A DNA stretch of 64,000 nt, from positions 186,001 through 250,000 of the forward strand of contig NZ_JBBKAH010000009.1 in NCBI RefSeq assembly GCF_037652055.1. Direction: 5' to 3'. Positions 8,099 through 15,907 of the stretch are shown in pieces (position 1 is the stretch's first letter; each line of letters begins with the position of its first letter). Under the pieces are notes generated by a model that saw only the letters and a program-made list of their open reading frames with translations, was not told the origin of the DNA and did no database searches. Both the position numbers and the translations under genes were made by a program. The DNA comes from Pelagibius sp037652055 (GTDB lineage: Bacteria > Pseudomonadota > Alphaproteobacteria > Kiloniellales > Kiloniellaceae).

Positions 8099-8674
8099 CT
8101 AGAACGCCTTGCGGGGCAGCACGTCGTTGGCGATATGGATGACCTGCCTGTCCTTCACGGCACTCCCGCGGGGCGCGCCGCCGAAATCCGGCCGGTTGTC
8201 GTCCTCGATGCGCGACAGGCAGCCGAGGATCAGGCGGCGGTCGCCGTTGCTCTTGCACAGCGGCAGGCGGACGATCTCGACGCGCAGGTAGCTGCGGTCG
8301 CTGTAGGTCAGGCCCTCGATCGAGCGGATGCCGACGCCCTCGCCCAACACCTGGTCGAACATGGCCGAGACAGTCACCAGGTCCTCGCCGTGCAGCAGCT
8401 CGTCGAGGAAGTGGTTGGTGTTCTCGGACCCCATGATCTCGCGGATGCCGGTGCCCGACAGCCTGAAGAAGAAGCGGCCGGTGTCCTTGATCTTCTCGAC
8501 GATGAAGATGTGCGGCAGCAGCGGCAGGAGGCGTGCCGGATCGATGTCGTCCCGTAGGGGTATGCCGCCGCGCTGCTGCGCCAGGCGCCACCAGTAGGCG
8601 CAGAAATCGCGCGAGATGGGGCTGAAGAAGATAGTTTCGGGGTCTTCCTGCGCCAGCGGCTGTGCTCTCAACAT
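8099..8674 (-). CDS. PAS_5-family protein
   Basis: A 191-residue cytoplasmic protein of the PAS_5 (DUF1457-like) family, which is frequent in Rhodospirillales. Family features are YWWRLAQQRGGIPLRDDIDP near residue 35, then LPLLPHIFIVEKI, FFFRLSGTGI and a C-terminal strand set (RVEIVRLPLCKSNGDRRLIL). The start at 8674 (MLRAQPLAQ) was chosen because codons upstream run into the divergent mazG promoter region and read as Arg/Ser-rich noise. The family is presumed to be a single-domain sensor; the ligand and partner are unknown. It is divergent from mazG. Confidence 0.82.
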   Translation of the reverse strand: MLRAQPLAQEDPETIFFSPISRDFCAYWWRLAQQRGGIPLRDDIDPARLLPLLPHIFIVEKIKDTGRFFFRLSGTGIREIMGSENTNHFLDELLHGEDLVTVSAMFDQVLGEGVGIRSIEGLTYSDRSYLRVEIVRLPLCKSNGDRRLILGCLSRIEDDNRPDFGGAPRGSAVKDRQVIHIANDVLPRKAF

Positions 8675-8783
8675 CTTGCCAGCTTTATACAACAAATGTT
8701 TGTGGTTTGTTAACGAGAAACGCGGCGGTCGGGCTGCCGGACGCGGCGTTGATTTCGGCGCGCCATTGATTAGTGTGGCGCTC

Positions 8784-9635
8784 ATGACAGACAGCAGCCC
8801 GCCCGCACCCGACACTTCCCCCCGCTCCCGCAACATCGACCGCCTGCTCGCCGTCATGGCGCGGCTGCGCGATCCGGCCGGCGGCTGTCCCTGGGACTTG
8901 GAGCAGAGCTTCGCCACCATCGCCCCCTACACCATCGAGGAAGCCTACGAGGTCGCCGACGCGATCGAGCAGAACGACATGGCGGCCCTGAAGGACGAAC
9001 TGGGCGACCTGCTGCTGCAGGTGGTCTTCCACGCGCGCATGGCTGAGGAAGCCGGCCACTTCGCCTTCGACGACGTGGCCGCGGCGATCGGCGACAAGAT
9101 GGTGAGCCGCCACCCCCATGTCTTCGCCGACCAGCATGCCGCGACGCCGGACGACGTGAAGGTGACCTGGGAATCCCGCAAGGAGGCCGAGCGCGCCGCC
9201 AAGGCCCGGCGAAACGGCGGCGGCGAAGCCCTCAGCGCCCTCGACGGGGTGACCGCCGCCCTGCCCGCCCTGCTGCGCGCCGAGAAGCTGCAGAAGCGCG
9301 CCGCGCGGGTCGGCTTCGACTGGCCCGAGGTCGAGCAGGTCTTCGCCAAGCTGGACGAAGAGCTCGGCGAGATCCGCGCGGAGATCGTCGCCGACGGCGG
9401 CCACGACCGCCTGGAGGACGAGGTCGGCGACCTGCTGTTCGTGGTCGCCAACCTGGCGCGCCACCTGAAGGTCGACCCGGAGACCGCGCTGCGCCGCGCC
9501 AACGCCAAGTTCGAGCGCCGCTTCCGCGCGATGGAAGCCGCTCTCGCCGCGGTGGGGGAACAGGCCGGGGACCAGAGCCTCGAAGACCTGGAAGAACTCT
9601 GGCAGGCCGCCAAGAGGGCGGAGCGCAGTGGCTGA
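8784..9635 (+). CDS. mazG: Nucleoside triphosphate pyrophosphohydrolase MazG
   Basis: A 283-residue tandem-domain MazG that hydrolyses (d)NTPs to the monophosphate and PPi. The N-terminal domain has CPWDLEQSFATIAPYTIEEA and the metal-binding helices EEAYEVADAIEQ and LKDELGDLLLQVVFHA. The second domain has EELGEIRAEI and LEDEVGDLLFVVANLARHL. The acidic residues E-x-x-E and E-x-x-D are present in both halves. The start at 8784 (MTDSSPPAP) avoids a long non-conserved extension reaching back into the PAS gene promoter. mazG often follows hflX in this group of bacteria; here it lies about 17 kb away. The stop overlaps the next gene by 8 bases. Confidence 0.95.
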   Translation: MTDSSPPAPDTSPRSRNIDRLLAVMARLRDPAGGCPWDLEQSFATIAPYTIEEAYEVADAIEQNDMAALKDELGDLLLQVVFHARMAEEAGHFAFDDVAAAIGDKMVSRHPHVFADQHAATPDDVKVTWESRKEAERAAKARRNGGGEALSALDGVTAALPALLRAEKLQKRAARVGFDWPEVEQVFAKLDEELGEIRAEIVADGGHDRLEDEVGDLLFVVANLARHLKVDPETALRRANAKFERRFRAMEAALAAVGEQAGDQSLEDLEELWQAAKRAERSG

Positions 9636-10476
9636 AGTAACTTCGCGTCCGGTTTTTTGGCTGATTGCCCTGGTGGTGGCGTTGGGGATGGTGGCCTCGA
9701 TGGGGGGTGCTGTGCAGGCTGACGACTATGAGCTCAGAAACCTTGATAGCGCCCGCTCCTACCCACCTGAGGAATACCGGCAGTATACGGAAGTGGCGGC
9801 AACCCAGGCAGCGCTGAAAGGAGCGCTCAGGCGGTTGCGGGCCCAGGGCGCTGCCGAGGGAGACCTGAAGGTTGTGCTGCACTTGGCGCATTGGGTGGTG
9901 CCGAATGGAAAGGCAAGACAGGTATGGCCGACTGCTGACGTTGACGCGATGCTGGTGTCTCCGTGGATCGCCCTGATGTCGGAAACGCATGCTGACTCCG
10001 TTCGGCTCAGCGAAATCCACGTGCTTGCCTTCCAACCGCGGCTGATGGCGGACCTCTACGCCTGGCAGCACCCGGATCACTTCCGGACCATAGGAACGGC
10101 GCTATCGTCGATAGAAGCCAGATGCTTCCGGGATGCCGTCAATCGCTACATCGATCTTGCCTCGACGCTGGGAAGCATTTTTCGATACGCGGGATTCTAC
10201 GACGACCTGATCTGCCTGCCGCAGCCGCAGCGTGACCCGCTCGTCCACTTCTTCGAACTTTCGCCCAATGCGTATCGAGCCCCCTTCGACCAATCGATTT
10301 ACGACACTTTCAAGAAATGCTGGGCAGCCAATCAGGACTTCTACAGCCGCCTCTATGAAGCGATAATCCTGCGCGCCCTCAAGCTACGCGCGGCTGCGGA
10401 GAGCCCTGGCGAGGATTGGTGGCGCCCCGCGGCGGACGGGCTAAAAATGGCGCCCTGCAGTACGACGGCGCTTTAG
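9628..10476 (+). CDS. Exported protein of unknown function, translationally coupled to mazG
   Basis: 282 residues from a GTG start at 9628 that overlaps the last codons of mazG by 8 bases. The N-terminus FWLIALVVALGMVASMGGAV followed by QADD is a signal peptide. The mature part is rich in aromatic residues and Arg and includes several Trp and Cys residues (SIEARCFRDAVNRYIDLAST; DLICLPQPQRDPLVHFFELS). I recognise no domain. Base composition is slightly lower in GC than mazG, and the coupling suggests it arrived or diverged recently. It converges on a membrane-protein gene with a 4-base stop overlap. Confidence 0.6.
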   Translation: MAEVTSRPVFWLIALVVALGMVASMGGAVQADDYELRNLDSARSYPPEEYRQYTEVAATQAALKGALRRLRAQGAAEGDLKVVLHLAHWVVPNGKARQVWPTADVDAMLVSPWIALMSETHADSVRLSEIHVLAFQPRLMADLYAWQHPDHFRTIGTALSSIEARCFRDAVNRYIDLASTLGSIFRYAGFYDDLICLPQPQRDPLVHFFELSPNAYRAPFDQSIYDTFKKCWAANQDFYSRLYEAIILRALKLRAAAESPGEDWWRPAADGLKMAPCSTTAL

Positions 10477-10964
10477 GCGGCAGGGGCCAGCCACACCCCC
10501 GCATAGAGTGCCACGCCATACACGATGTGGTTGGCCAGGGCGTTGAACATGGGCACCCACGGTTTGGGCGTCCGCCATCCCATGACCCCGAGACCGAGGC
10601 CCGGCTGCAGGATGAACCAGGGAATCATCACCGAGCAGAGACCGAAGACGAAGCCGTTCAGCAGGCTGGGCTGGCGGTCGAGGCCGTAGACCATAAGCCC
10701 GACATAGGCGAAGCCATAGGCCAGGCCGATGAGGTAGTGCAGCGTCCAGCCGAGCGCCAGTTCGCCCTCGATGGGCGGCGTGTCTGCGATCGGCCGGTGC
10801 ACCAGCCTTCCCCGCGGAATGTAGGCGAACCAGCGGCCGACGAAGGCCCAGTTGGCCGGCGGGATGCCTGCCACGGCATGAACGAGGCGCTGCCAGAGAT
10901 CGAGCATGACCGTGGCAAAGAGGCCCGACACGCAGGCCACGATGACGAAAGTCTGGAGGGGCAT
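10473..10964 (-). CDS. DUF2938-like four-helix membrane protein
   Basis: A 163-residue integral membrane protein with about four helices (FVIVACVSGLFATVMLDLW; LHYLIGLAYGFAYVGLMVYG; FVFGLCSVMIPWFILQPGLG; LANHIVYGVALYAGVWLA). The pattern DLWQRLVH, then WFAYIPRGRLVHRPI, then the C-terminal NHIVYG matches DUF2938, whose function is unknown. It begins 36 bases after the stop of the beta-hydroxyacid dehydrogenase gene on the same strand and so is probably in its operon. Its stop overlaps the converging upstream gene by 4 bases. Confidence 0.72.
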   Translation of the reverse strand: MPLQTFVIVACVSGLFATVMLDLWQRLVHAVAGIPPANWAFVGRWFAYIPRGRLVHRPIADTPPIEGELALGWTLHYLIGLAYGFAYVGLMVYGLDRQPSLLNGFVFGLCSVMIPWFILQPGLGLGVMGWRTPKPWVPMFNALANHIVYGVALYAGVWLAPAA

Positions 10965-11000
10965 CAGCGCCCTTCCCCTTCAGGCGCGCCTTCCCTTCAG

Positions 11001-11882
11001 TCAGTCCTTGGCCAGCAGCTGCATCAGGCTGGAGGTGTCCCAGCGGTTGCCGCCGCGCGCCTGAACCTGGGCGTAGAACTGGTCGACCAGGGCGGTCACC
11101 GGCAGGCGCGCGCCGTTGTTCTTGGCCTCGGCGAGGCAGATGCCGAGATCCTTGCGCATCCAGTCGACGGCGAAGCCGAACTCGAACTCCCCTTTGCACA
11201 TGGTGCCGCCGCGGTTGTCCATCTGCCAGGACTGGGCGGCGCCCTTACCGATGACGCCGACCACCTTCTCCATGTCGAGACCGGCCTTGAGGCCGAAGTT
11301 CATGCCCTCGGCGAGGCCCTGCAGCAGCCCGGCGATGCAGATCTGGTTGACCATCTTGGTGAGCTGGCCGGCGCCGGAGGGGCCCATCAGGGTGACGGCG
11401 CGCGCGAAGCTGTCGATGACCGGCTGCGCCCTTTCGAAAGCGGCAGCGTCGCCGCCGCACATGACCGTCAGCGCGCCGTTCTCGGCGCCGGCCTGGCCGC
11501 CGGAGACCGGCGCGTCGATGAAGGCGATGCCCTTCTCTTTGCCGATCGCCGCCAGCTCGCGGGCCACTTCGGCTGAGGCCGTGGTGTTGTCGATCAGGAT
11601 GCTGTCACGCCCCATGCCGGCGAAGGCGCCGTCGTCGCCCAGGATGACCGAGCGCAGGTCGTCGTCGTTGCCGACGCAGCAGAACACCATTTCGGCGCCG
11701 GTGGCGGCCTCGCGCGGTGTCGCCGCTGCCGCGCCGCCATGCCCCTTGCCATGTTGGGCCACCCAGGCGTCGGCCTTGGCGGCGGAACGGTTGTAGACGG
11801 TCACGTCGTGGCCGGCGGCGGCCAAGTGTCCGGCCATGGGAAAGCCCATGACGCCAAGCCCGAGGAAGGCAACCTTCGTCAT
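11001..11882 (-). CDS. Beta-hydroxyacid dehydrogenase (3-hydroxyisobutyrate / tartronate-semialdehyde reductase type)
   Basis: A 293-residue NAD(P)-dependent enzyme. The Rossmann motif is VAFLGLGVMGFPMAGHLAAA; FIDAPVSGGQAGAENGALTV is the substrate-binding signature, and GAGQLTKMVNQI carries the catalytic Lys. This places it in the 3-hydroxyisobutyrate dehydrogenase, GarR and glyoxylate-reductase group; sequence alone does not fix the substrate. The start at 11882 (MTKVAFLG) is standard for the family. It is followed by a DUF2938 gene. Upstream are three TGGTATACCA-like sites of the sort bound by GntR-family regulators of sugar-acid genes, which would fit a GarR-like role. Confidence 0.88.
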   Translation of the reverse strand: MTKVAFLGLGVMGFPMAGHLAAAGHDVTVYNRSAAKADAWVAQHGKGHGGAAAATPREAATGAEMVFCCVGNDDDLRSVILGDDGAFAGMGRDSILIDNTTASAEVARELAAIGKEKGIAFIDAPVSGGQAGAENGALTVMCGGDAAAFERAQPVIDSFARAVTLMGPSGAGQLTKMVNQICIAGLLQGLAEGMNFGLKAGLDMEKVVGVIGKGAAQSWQMDNRGGTMCKGEFEFGFAVDWMRKDLGICLAEAKNNGARLPVTALVDQFYAQVQARGGNRWDTSSLMQLLAKD

Positions 11883-12033
11883 CTCGCTAAATCTCGCCTG
11901 TTCAATGGATATCGCAGAGGGGCGCAGCCTACTTGAGGCCGCCGAAGGCCCGCAAGCGGTACGGTCCCCGAACCACGCAGCCGGACCCTGTCGAGTAGCC
12001 GCCGCGCGGCGGCAGCGGCAGCGTGCGAACAAT

Positions 12034-12044
12034 TGGTATTACCA
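12034..12044. promoter_or_regulatory. GntR-like operator copy 1 (TGGTATTACCA)
   Basis: A palindrome with one extra central base compared with the two sites to its right. The shared TGGTA and TACCA arms suggest the same binding protein. Confidence 0.4.
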
Positions 12045-12056
12045 GTTATGCAGCCA

Positions 12057-12066
12057 TGGTATACCA
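12057..12066. promoter_or_regulatory. GntR-like operator copy 2 (TGGTATACCA)
   Basis: A perfect 10-base palindrome, followed by GGCTTGC. The core TGGTATACCA is the one known for GntR/FadR-subfamily regulators such as UxuR and ExuR. Confidence 0.55.
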
Positions 12067-12110
12067 GGCTTGCAAAAATCATATTGCATTGCAGCATTTT
12101 TGGCTTGCCG

Positions 12111-12120
12111 TGGTATACCA
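12111..12120. promoter_or_regulatory. GntR-like operator copy 3 (TGGTATACCA)
   Basis: An identical palindrome 54 bases from copy 2, about five helical turns, so both lie on the same DNA face. GGCTTGC also occurs just before this copy. The arrangement would allow looping or cooperative binding. Confidence 0.55.
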
Positions 12121-12188
12121 CGGATTATATATATCTTTCAGACGGTTCATTTGACGTTCAGCGATTATTCGAGGTTGAAAGGTCTCCC

Positions 12189-12410
12189 ATGTTTGCATCT
12201 GCAACAAAGAATTCCGGCTTCCACGCTCTCGATGAGCTGGGCCATGCCCTTGCCCGCATCGGAGCCGCCTTCGTCGGCGCGCAGGAAGCGACGCGGGTCT
12301 ACAGCACGCTGTCGCGGCTGTCGTCCGGCCAGCTCGCCGCCCGCGGCCTGACCCGCGAGGACATCAACCGCATGACCCTGCAGGTCCTGAACGACGCCAC
12401 CGACCGCTAG
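12189..12410 (+). CDS. Small DUF1127-like protein
   Basis: 73 residues. The C-terminal half (STLSRLSSGQLAARGLTRED, then INRM) fits the DUF1127 pattern of a Leu-rich helix, a turn, then G-[LI]-[ST]-R-x-[DE]-I. GAAAGG lies seven bases ahead of the ATG, which rules out an in-frame ATG at 12033 in the promoter region. The start of translation lies downstream of the three operator-like palindromes, so it may share their control with the divergent dehydrogenase gene. The function is unknown; small DUF1127 proteins are often stress- or nutrient-regulated. Confidence 0.65.
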   Translation: MFASATKNSGFHALDELGHALARIGAAFVGAQEATRVYSTLSRLSSGQLAARGLTREDINRMTLQVLNDATDR

Positions 12411-12619
12411 AGCGGCGCGCGACGCGCGGCGCCGATCTTGGGCCCTGGGCCCTGAGCCCGGTCTTTCCGTCAGGTTTTACACGACTGCTGATGCGCAACG
12501 GCGCCGGGCTTGCCCGGCGCTTTGCATTTGGGCAATTTTGCATTTCGGGCTGCCTATGCAACCATGCCGGCGCAAGCGGGGGCCTCGGAAACAGGGGTCC
12601 GGAGAGAGGGGGCAGCGGC

Positions 12620-13003
12620 ATGGTCAGGTTGGCACTAGTGCCGGGAAAAGGGCGCGGATTGCTGGCCTGCGAGGCCATTGCCGCCGGCAGCCGCATCGAG
12701 CGGGCCCCGGCCGTGCGTCTGGCGCCGGCGGACCGCGCCGTGATCGACCGCACCGCCCTCTTCGCCTACACCTTCGTCGAACCGGATCGCTTCGGCAGCG
12801 ACGACCACGGGTGCCTGTTGGCCTTCGGCCAGCTCACCTTCTGCAACCATTCAGAGCATCCCAACGCCGTTATACGCTGGTGCGAGGACGACATCGGTCC
12901 CTGGGCGGAGCTGGAGGCGCTGCAACCAATTGCCGCGGGCGAGGAAATCACTTTGTTCTACACAAACATTTCCGAATATTCGGCCGGCGATCTTTTCATC
13001 TGA
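12620..13003 (+). CDS. Small SET-domain protein
   Basis: 127 residues covering a minimal SET lysine-methyltransferase fold. GKGRGLLACEAIAAGSRIER is the N-terminal SET motif, FCNHSEHPNAVIRW contains the N-H-S-x-x-P-N cofactor-binding signature, and GEEITLFYTN is the C-terminal GEE[IL]-x-x-x-Y motif. The start at 12620 follows GAGAGGGGGCAGC. Stand-alone bacterial SET proteins are uncommon but recurrent in Alphaproteobacteria and their targets are mostly unknown. No pre-SET or post-SET cysteine cluster is present. The gene has its own short upstream region and no obvious operon partner. Confidence 0.85.
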   Translation: MVRLALVPGKGRGLLACEAIAAGSRIERAPAVRLAPADRAVIDRTALFAYTFVEPDRFGSDDHGCLLAFGQLTFCNHSEHPNAVIRWCEDDIGPWAELEALQPIAAGEEITLFYTNISEYSAGDLFI

Positions 13004-13182
13004 TCCTGCTGACTTGAAAGTAATTGCGAATCGATTGCGCGCATTTTGGCAATCGCGCATCACCTGACGGTTGTTACAGCTCTTTTCCTTTCTGGAAAGG
13101 AAACTTAAAGGACCAAATGCTTGAATAGTGGCCAGTTCAGGTAAGCTGCCCCGGTATTGGGCCGGGGCTGGGGAATCAACTC

Positions 13183-13773
13183 ATGGTATCATCGTCCTCT
13201 CAGGCCCTGGCCGGGACCGAGCGCAAGGCCGAGCAGGCCGGCGGTTCGGAAGCCGGCGCTGTGCCCGGCACGGCGCGCAAGGCCGGCGCCAGAGGGGCGG
13301 GTTTCACCGGCACCTATCGCCTGCTGGTGAAGGGCAAGAACATCAACCAGAACACCCTGCTGGCGACCGACTACCTGAACCACTTCAACGAGATCATCAT
13401 GCTGCTCGAAATGGTGCCCTCGATGCCCGAGTGCTACGAGGATGCCGCCGAGTGGAAGCCCAAAACCTACGCCGACCACTTCCGCGACAGCTGCTTCTCC
13501 GACGCCGAGTTGGCCATCCTCGCCTACGAGAATGCGCCGGAGAACTATCGCCAGGCGTTCGATGCCACCATCGAGCAGATGGACCGCCTGGTGCTGGACG
13601 CGATGCCCCGGATCAAGACCCTGATCGAGGCCGGCGACGAGGGGCCGCTGCAGGTCGGCATCGAGAGCGTCACCCGCAAGCTGGAAAGCTTCGTCGATGT
13701 CGCCTCGTCGATCATCAACGGCAACATGGATACCCTGGACCAGGGGCAGATCGACCAGGTTATGAACGGCTGA
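13183..13773 (+). CDS. Cytoplasmic protein of unknown function
   Basis: 196 residues with no signal peptide or membrane helix. A low-complexity Ala/Gly-rich start (residues 1-40) precedes a helical, acidic body (DYLNHFNEIIMLLEMVPSMP; CFSDAELAILAYENAPENYR; LESFVDVASSIINGNMDTLD). GGGGAA upstream is the likely ribosome-binding site. I do not recognise the family. It ends just before the converging MocR gene. The sequence has normal local codon use and looks like a real, conserved protein. Confidence 0.65.
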   Translation: MVSSSSQALAGTERKAEQAGGSEAGAVPGTARKAGARGAGFTGTYRLLVKGKNINQNTLLATDYLNHFNEIIMLLEMVPSMPECYEDAAEWKPKTYADHFRDSCFSDAELAILAYENAPENYRQAFDATIEQMDRLVLDAMPRIKTLIEAGDEGPLQVGIESVTRKLESFVDVASSIINGNMDTLDQGQIDQVMNG

Positions 13774-13797
13774 TTGCCGCCCGCCTTCGCTTTTTCC

Positions 13798-15279
13798 TCA
13801 GGCCCCCAGTTCCATCGCCCGCGCCACCAGGCGGCTAAGGCCCTCCAGGCCCGGCCCGATGCGCTCCGGCTCGATGGAGGAAAAGCCCAGACGCATGAAA
13901 TTGCGCGGCGGCTTGGCCGACAGAAAGTGTGCCGAGCCAGGCTCGATGACGATGCCCTCGGCGAGCGCCTCGCGTGCCAGGACATCGGTATCCAGGCTCT
14001 TCGGTCCTTCGAGCCAGACCGAGGTGCCGCCGCACGACGGCCGCGGCTTGAACTGCGGCAGCAGGCGTTCCAGCCCCTGCCCCATGGTCTCCCAGCGGGT
14101 GCGGAAGTCGCGCTGCAGACGGTGCACCAGGGCGTCGTAGTGGCCGCCGGCGATGAACAGCGCCAGGGTGCGCTGGTTGTTGGTCGCCGGATGGCGCAGC
14201 ATGAGGCGGCGCAGCAGCCGCGCTTCGAGGATGAACTCCTCGGCGCCGACCATGTAGCCCATGCGCAGGCCCGGGCCGAGGTATTTCGAGAAGCTGCCGA
14301 TGTAGATCACCCGCCCGCTGCGGTCCATCGCCTTCAAGGCCGTGGTCGGGGCGTGCAGGAAATTGGACTCGGCCTCGTAGTCGTCCTCGATGATGAGGAA
14401 GTCGGAGCGTTGCGCGCGCTCCAGCAGTGCCATGCGGCGCTCCAGCGGCAGGGTAACCGTGGTCGGTGACTGGTGGCTGGGTGTCACGTAAGCGCAGGCG
14501 CAGCCGTCCAGGCGCTCATCCACCACCATGCCGTCGCTGTCGACCGGAATGGGGCGCAGCTCCGTGCCGTGCAGGCTGAAGATGTTGCGCACGTCGACGT
14601 AGCCGGGGTTCTCCACCGCCAGCACCTTGCCCGGACCGGCCAGCAGCTGGGCGATGAGGAACAACGCGTTCTGCGCGCCCAGCGTCACCAGGATCTCCGA
14701 AGGCTTCGCCTTGATGCCGCGGCGCGGCAGGACGCGGGTGCGGATCTCCTCGATGAGACGCGGATCGTCGTCGTTGAAGTTGTCTTCCGTCCAGGTCTGG
14801 ATCGCCTCGACGCCGAGCGCCTGGCGCGAGCACATGCGCCAGGTCGACACCGGGAACAGCTTGGGGTCGGGCTGCCCGTAGATGAAGGGAAAGGGATAGC
14901 GCCGCCAGTTGCGCGGCTTGGTCAGGTGATGCTGTTCGGAGGGGCGCAGGCGCAGGCGGTTGAACCAGTCGACATTGGTGGCGCTCTCCTGCTCCGGCAG
15001 GGTCACGTGGCCGCCGGCCTGCTGGAACACCATGTCGGTATTCACGAAGTAGCCGATGCGCTCGCGCGAGATCAACAGGCCCTCGTCGGCCAGCGCCTGG
15101 TAGGCCAGCACCACGGTATTGCGCGAGACGCTCAGCGAATGGGCCAGCCGCCGGCAGGACGGCAGGGGGTCGCTGCCCGACAGGCGCCCGTCGAGGATGG
15201 CGTCGATGAGCTGGCGCCGCAGCTGGGCCTGCAGGCCGAGGTCGCCGTCGTGGCGAACCGGAAAGATGAAATCGCGCAA
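13798..15279 (-). CDS. MocR-family regulator: GntR winged helix fused to class I aminotransferase
   Basis: 493 residues. Residues 1-75 are a GntR winged helix (QLIDAILDGRLSGSDPLPSC; RRLAHSLSVSRNTVVLAYQA). The rest is a fold-type I aminotransferase domain with the PLP Lys in SFSKYLGPGLRMGYM, the pyridine-N-binding Asp in IIEDDYEAESNF and an Arg near the C-terminus. MocR proteins such as PdxR, GabR and TauR use PLP to sense amines or amino acids. The gene faces the polyamine-type ABC importer about 0.6 kb away and is a reasonable candidate regulator of that transport and transamination cluster. This is inference from position only. Confidence 0.92.
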   Translation of the reverse strand: MRDFIFPVRHDGDLGLQAQLRRQLIDAILDGRLSGSDPLPSCRRLAHSLSVSRNTVVLAYQALADEGLLISRERIGYFVNTDMVFQQAGGHVTLPEQESATNVDWFNRLRLRPSEQHHLTKPRNWRRYPFPFIYGQPDPKLFPVSTWRMCSRQALGVEAIQTWTEDNFNDDDPRLIEEIRTRVLPRRGIKAKPSEILVTLGAQNALFLIAQLLAGPGKVLAVENPGYVDVRNIFSLHGTELRPIPVDSDGMVVDERLDGCACAYVTPSHQSPTTVTLPLERRMALLERAQRSDFLIIEDDYEAESNFLHAPTTALKAMDRSGRVIYIGSFSKYLGPGLRMGYMVGAEEFILEARLLRRLMLRHPATNNQRTLALFIAGGHYDALVHRLQRDFRTRWETMGQGLERLLPQFKPRPSCGGTSVWLEGPKSLDTDVLAREALAEGIVIEPGSAHFLSAKPPRNFMRLGFSSIEPERIGPGLEGLSRLVARAMELGA

Positions 15280-15372
15280 CGGTGGCCTGCCTTCTTGGCT
15301 TTTCCTTCGGGCGACAGCTTAGAAGCGCGCCGGAACCTTCTCAAGGGCCAGGGGCGCAAGGCGCAATGGTTG

Positions 15373-15750
15373 TTAGGGCTGCCCGGCAATCGCCCGGAAG
15401 TGGCGGGCCGCCTGCTGACCCTCGTCGGCGCACCATGCGCGCTGGCCGCCAAGGCCACGATTACGCCACTCGCGCTCGGCGGCGATCCAGCCCTGGATCC
15501 TCTGTTGCCGGGCGGTTTCGTCGTCGAATCCGCCCGCTGCCGTGATCTGCGCAAGCTCCTTGCGGAAACCCGCTTCGACCGCGGGAGTCAGGGTTCCGCA
15601 ATAGTTTGTAACAGCAAATTCATAGACGACATCGGCAAGGCCGCGCGCCTCGGCGAAACTGCTGGAAGCCGAGGCCAGGACTATGCAAGCGCCCGCCAGC
15701 AAGACGACGCGTCCGCATCGCAGGCCCCATTCGTACACGCCTGGCACCAT
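15373..15750 (-). CDS. Small exported protein of unknown function
   Basis: 125 residues with an N-terminal signal peptide (RVVLLAGACIVLASASSSFA). The mature protein is about 90 residues with two Cys (TNYCGTL; RAWCADEG) and Trp/Arg-rich helices. There is no known motif. It is read in the same direction as the MocR gene, about 90 bases upstream of it, and could be in one transcript. The divergent ABC importer gene starts 157 bases away. Confidence 0.55.
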   Translation of the reverse strand: MVPGVYEWGLRCGRVVLLAGACIVLASASSSFAEARGLADVVYEFAVTNYCGTLTPAVEAGFRKELAQITAAGGFDDETARQQRIQGWIAAEREWRNRGLGGQRAWCADEGQQAARHFRAIAGQP

Positions 15751-15907
15751 CAGCTGTCCCGAGTTGGCCTTGACTTGTTTTCAAAGCCGCTGCCAGAGTC
15801 AAAGAGTCAAAAGCTAGGCTCAAAAGCCACTTAGAAAATTTGAGCTAACGGGAGGGGCGGCGAACGTGCGCCCCGGGCTTCGTGTCAACGTCTTGGGGAG
15901 AACTAGC

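Larger units (their letters stand above)
11883..12188. other. Divergent intergenic region with three palindromes, AT-rich
   Basis: About 300 bases between the beta-hydroxyacid dehydrogenase gene and the small DUF1127-like gene. The right half is clearly AT-rich compared with its surroundings. It holds three TGGTA-TACCA palindromes and the TATATATAT run near 12126-12134. No gene is seen in it. Confidence 0.6.

Noticed and set aside
7968..8591. A second minus-strand frame beside gph
   Set aside because: It overlaps the PAS_5 gene out of frame and has Arg/Pro/Gly-rich composition.
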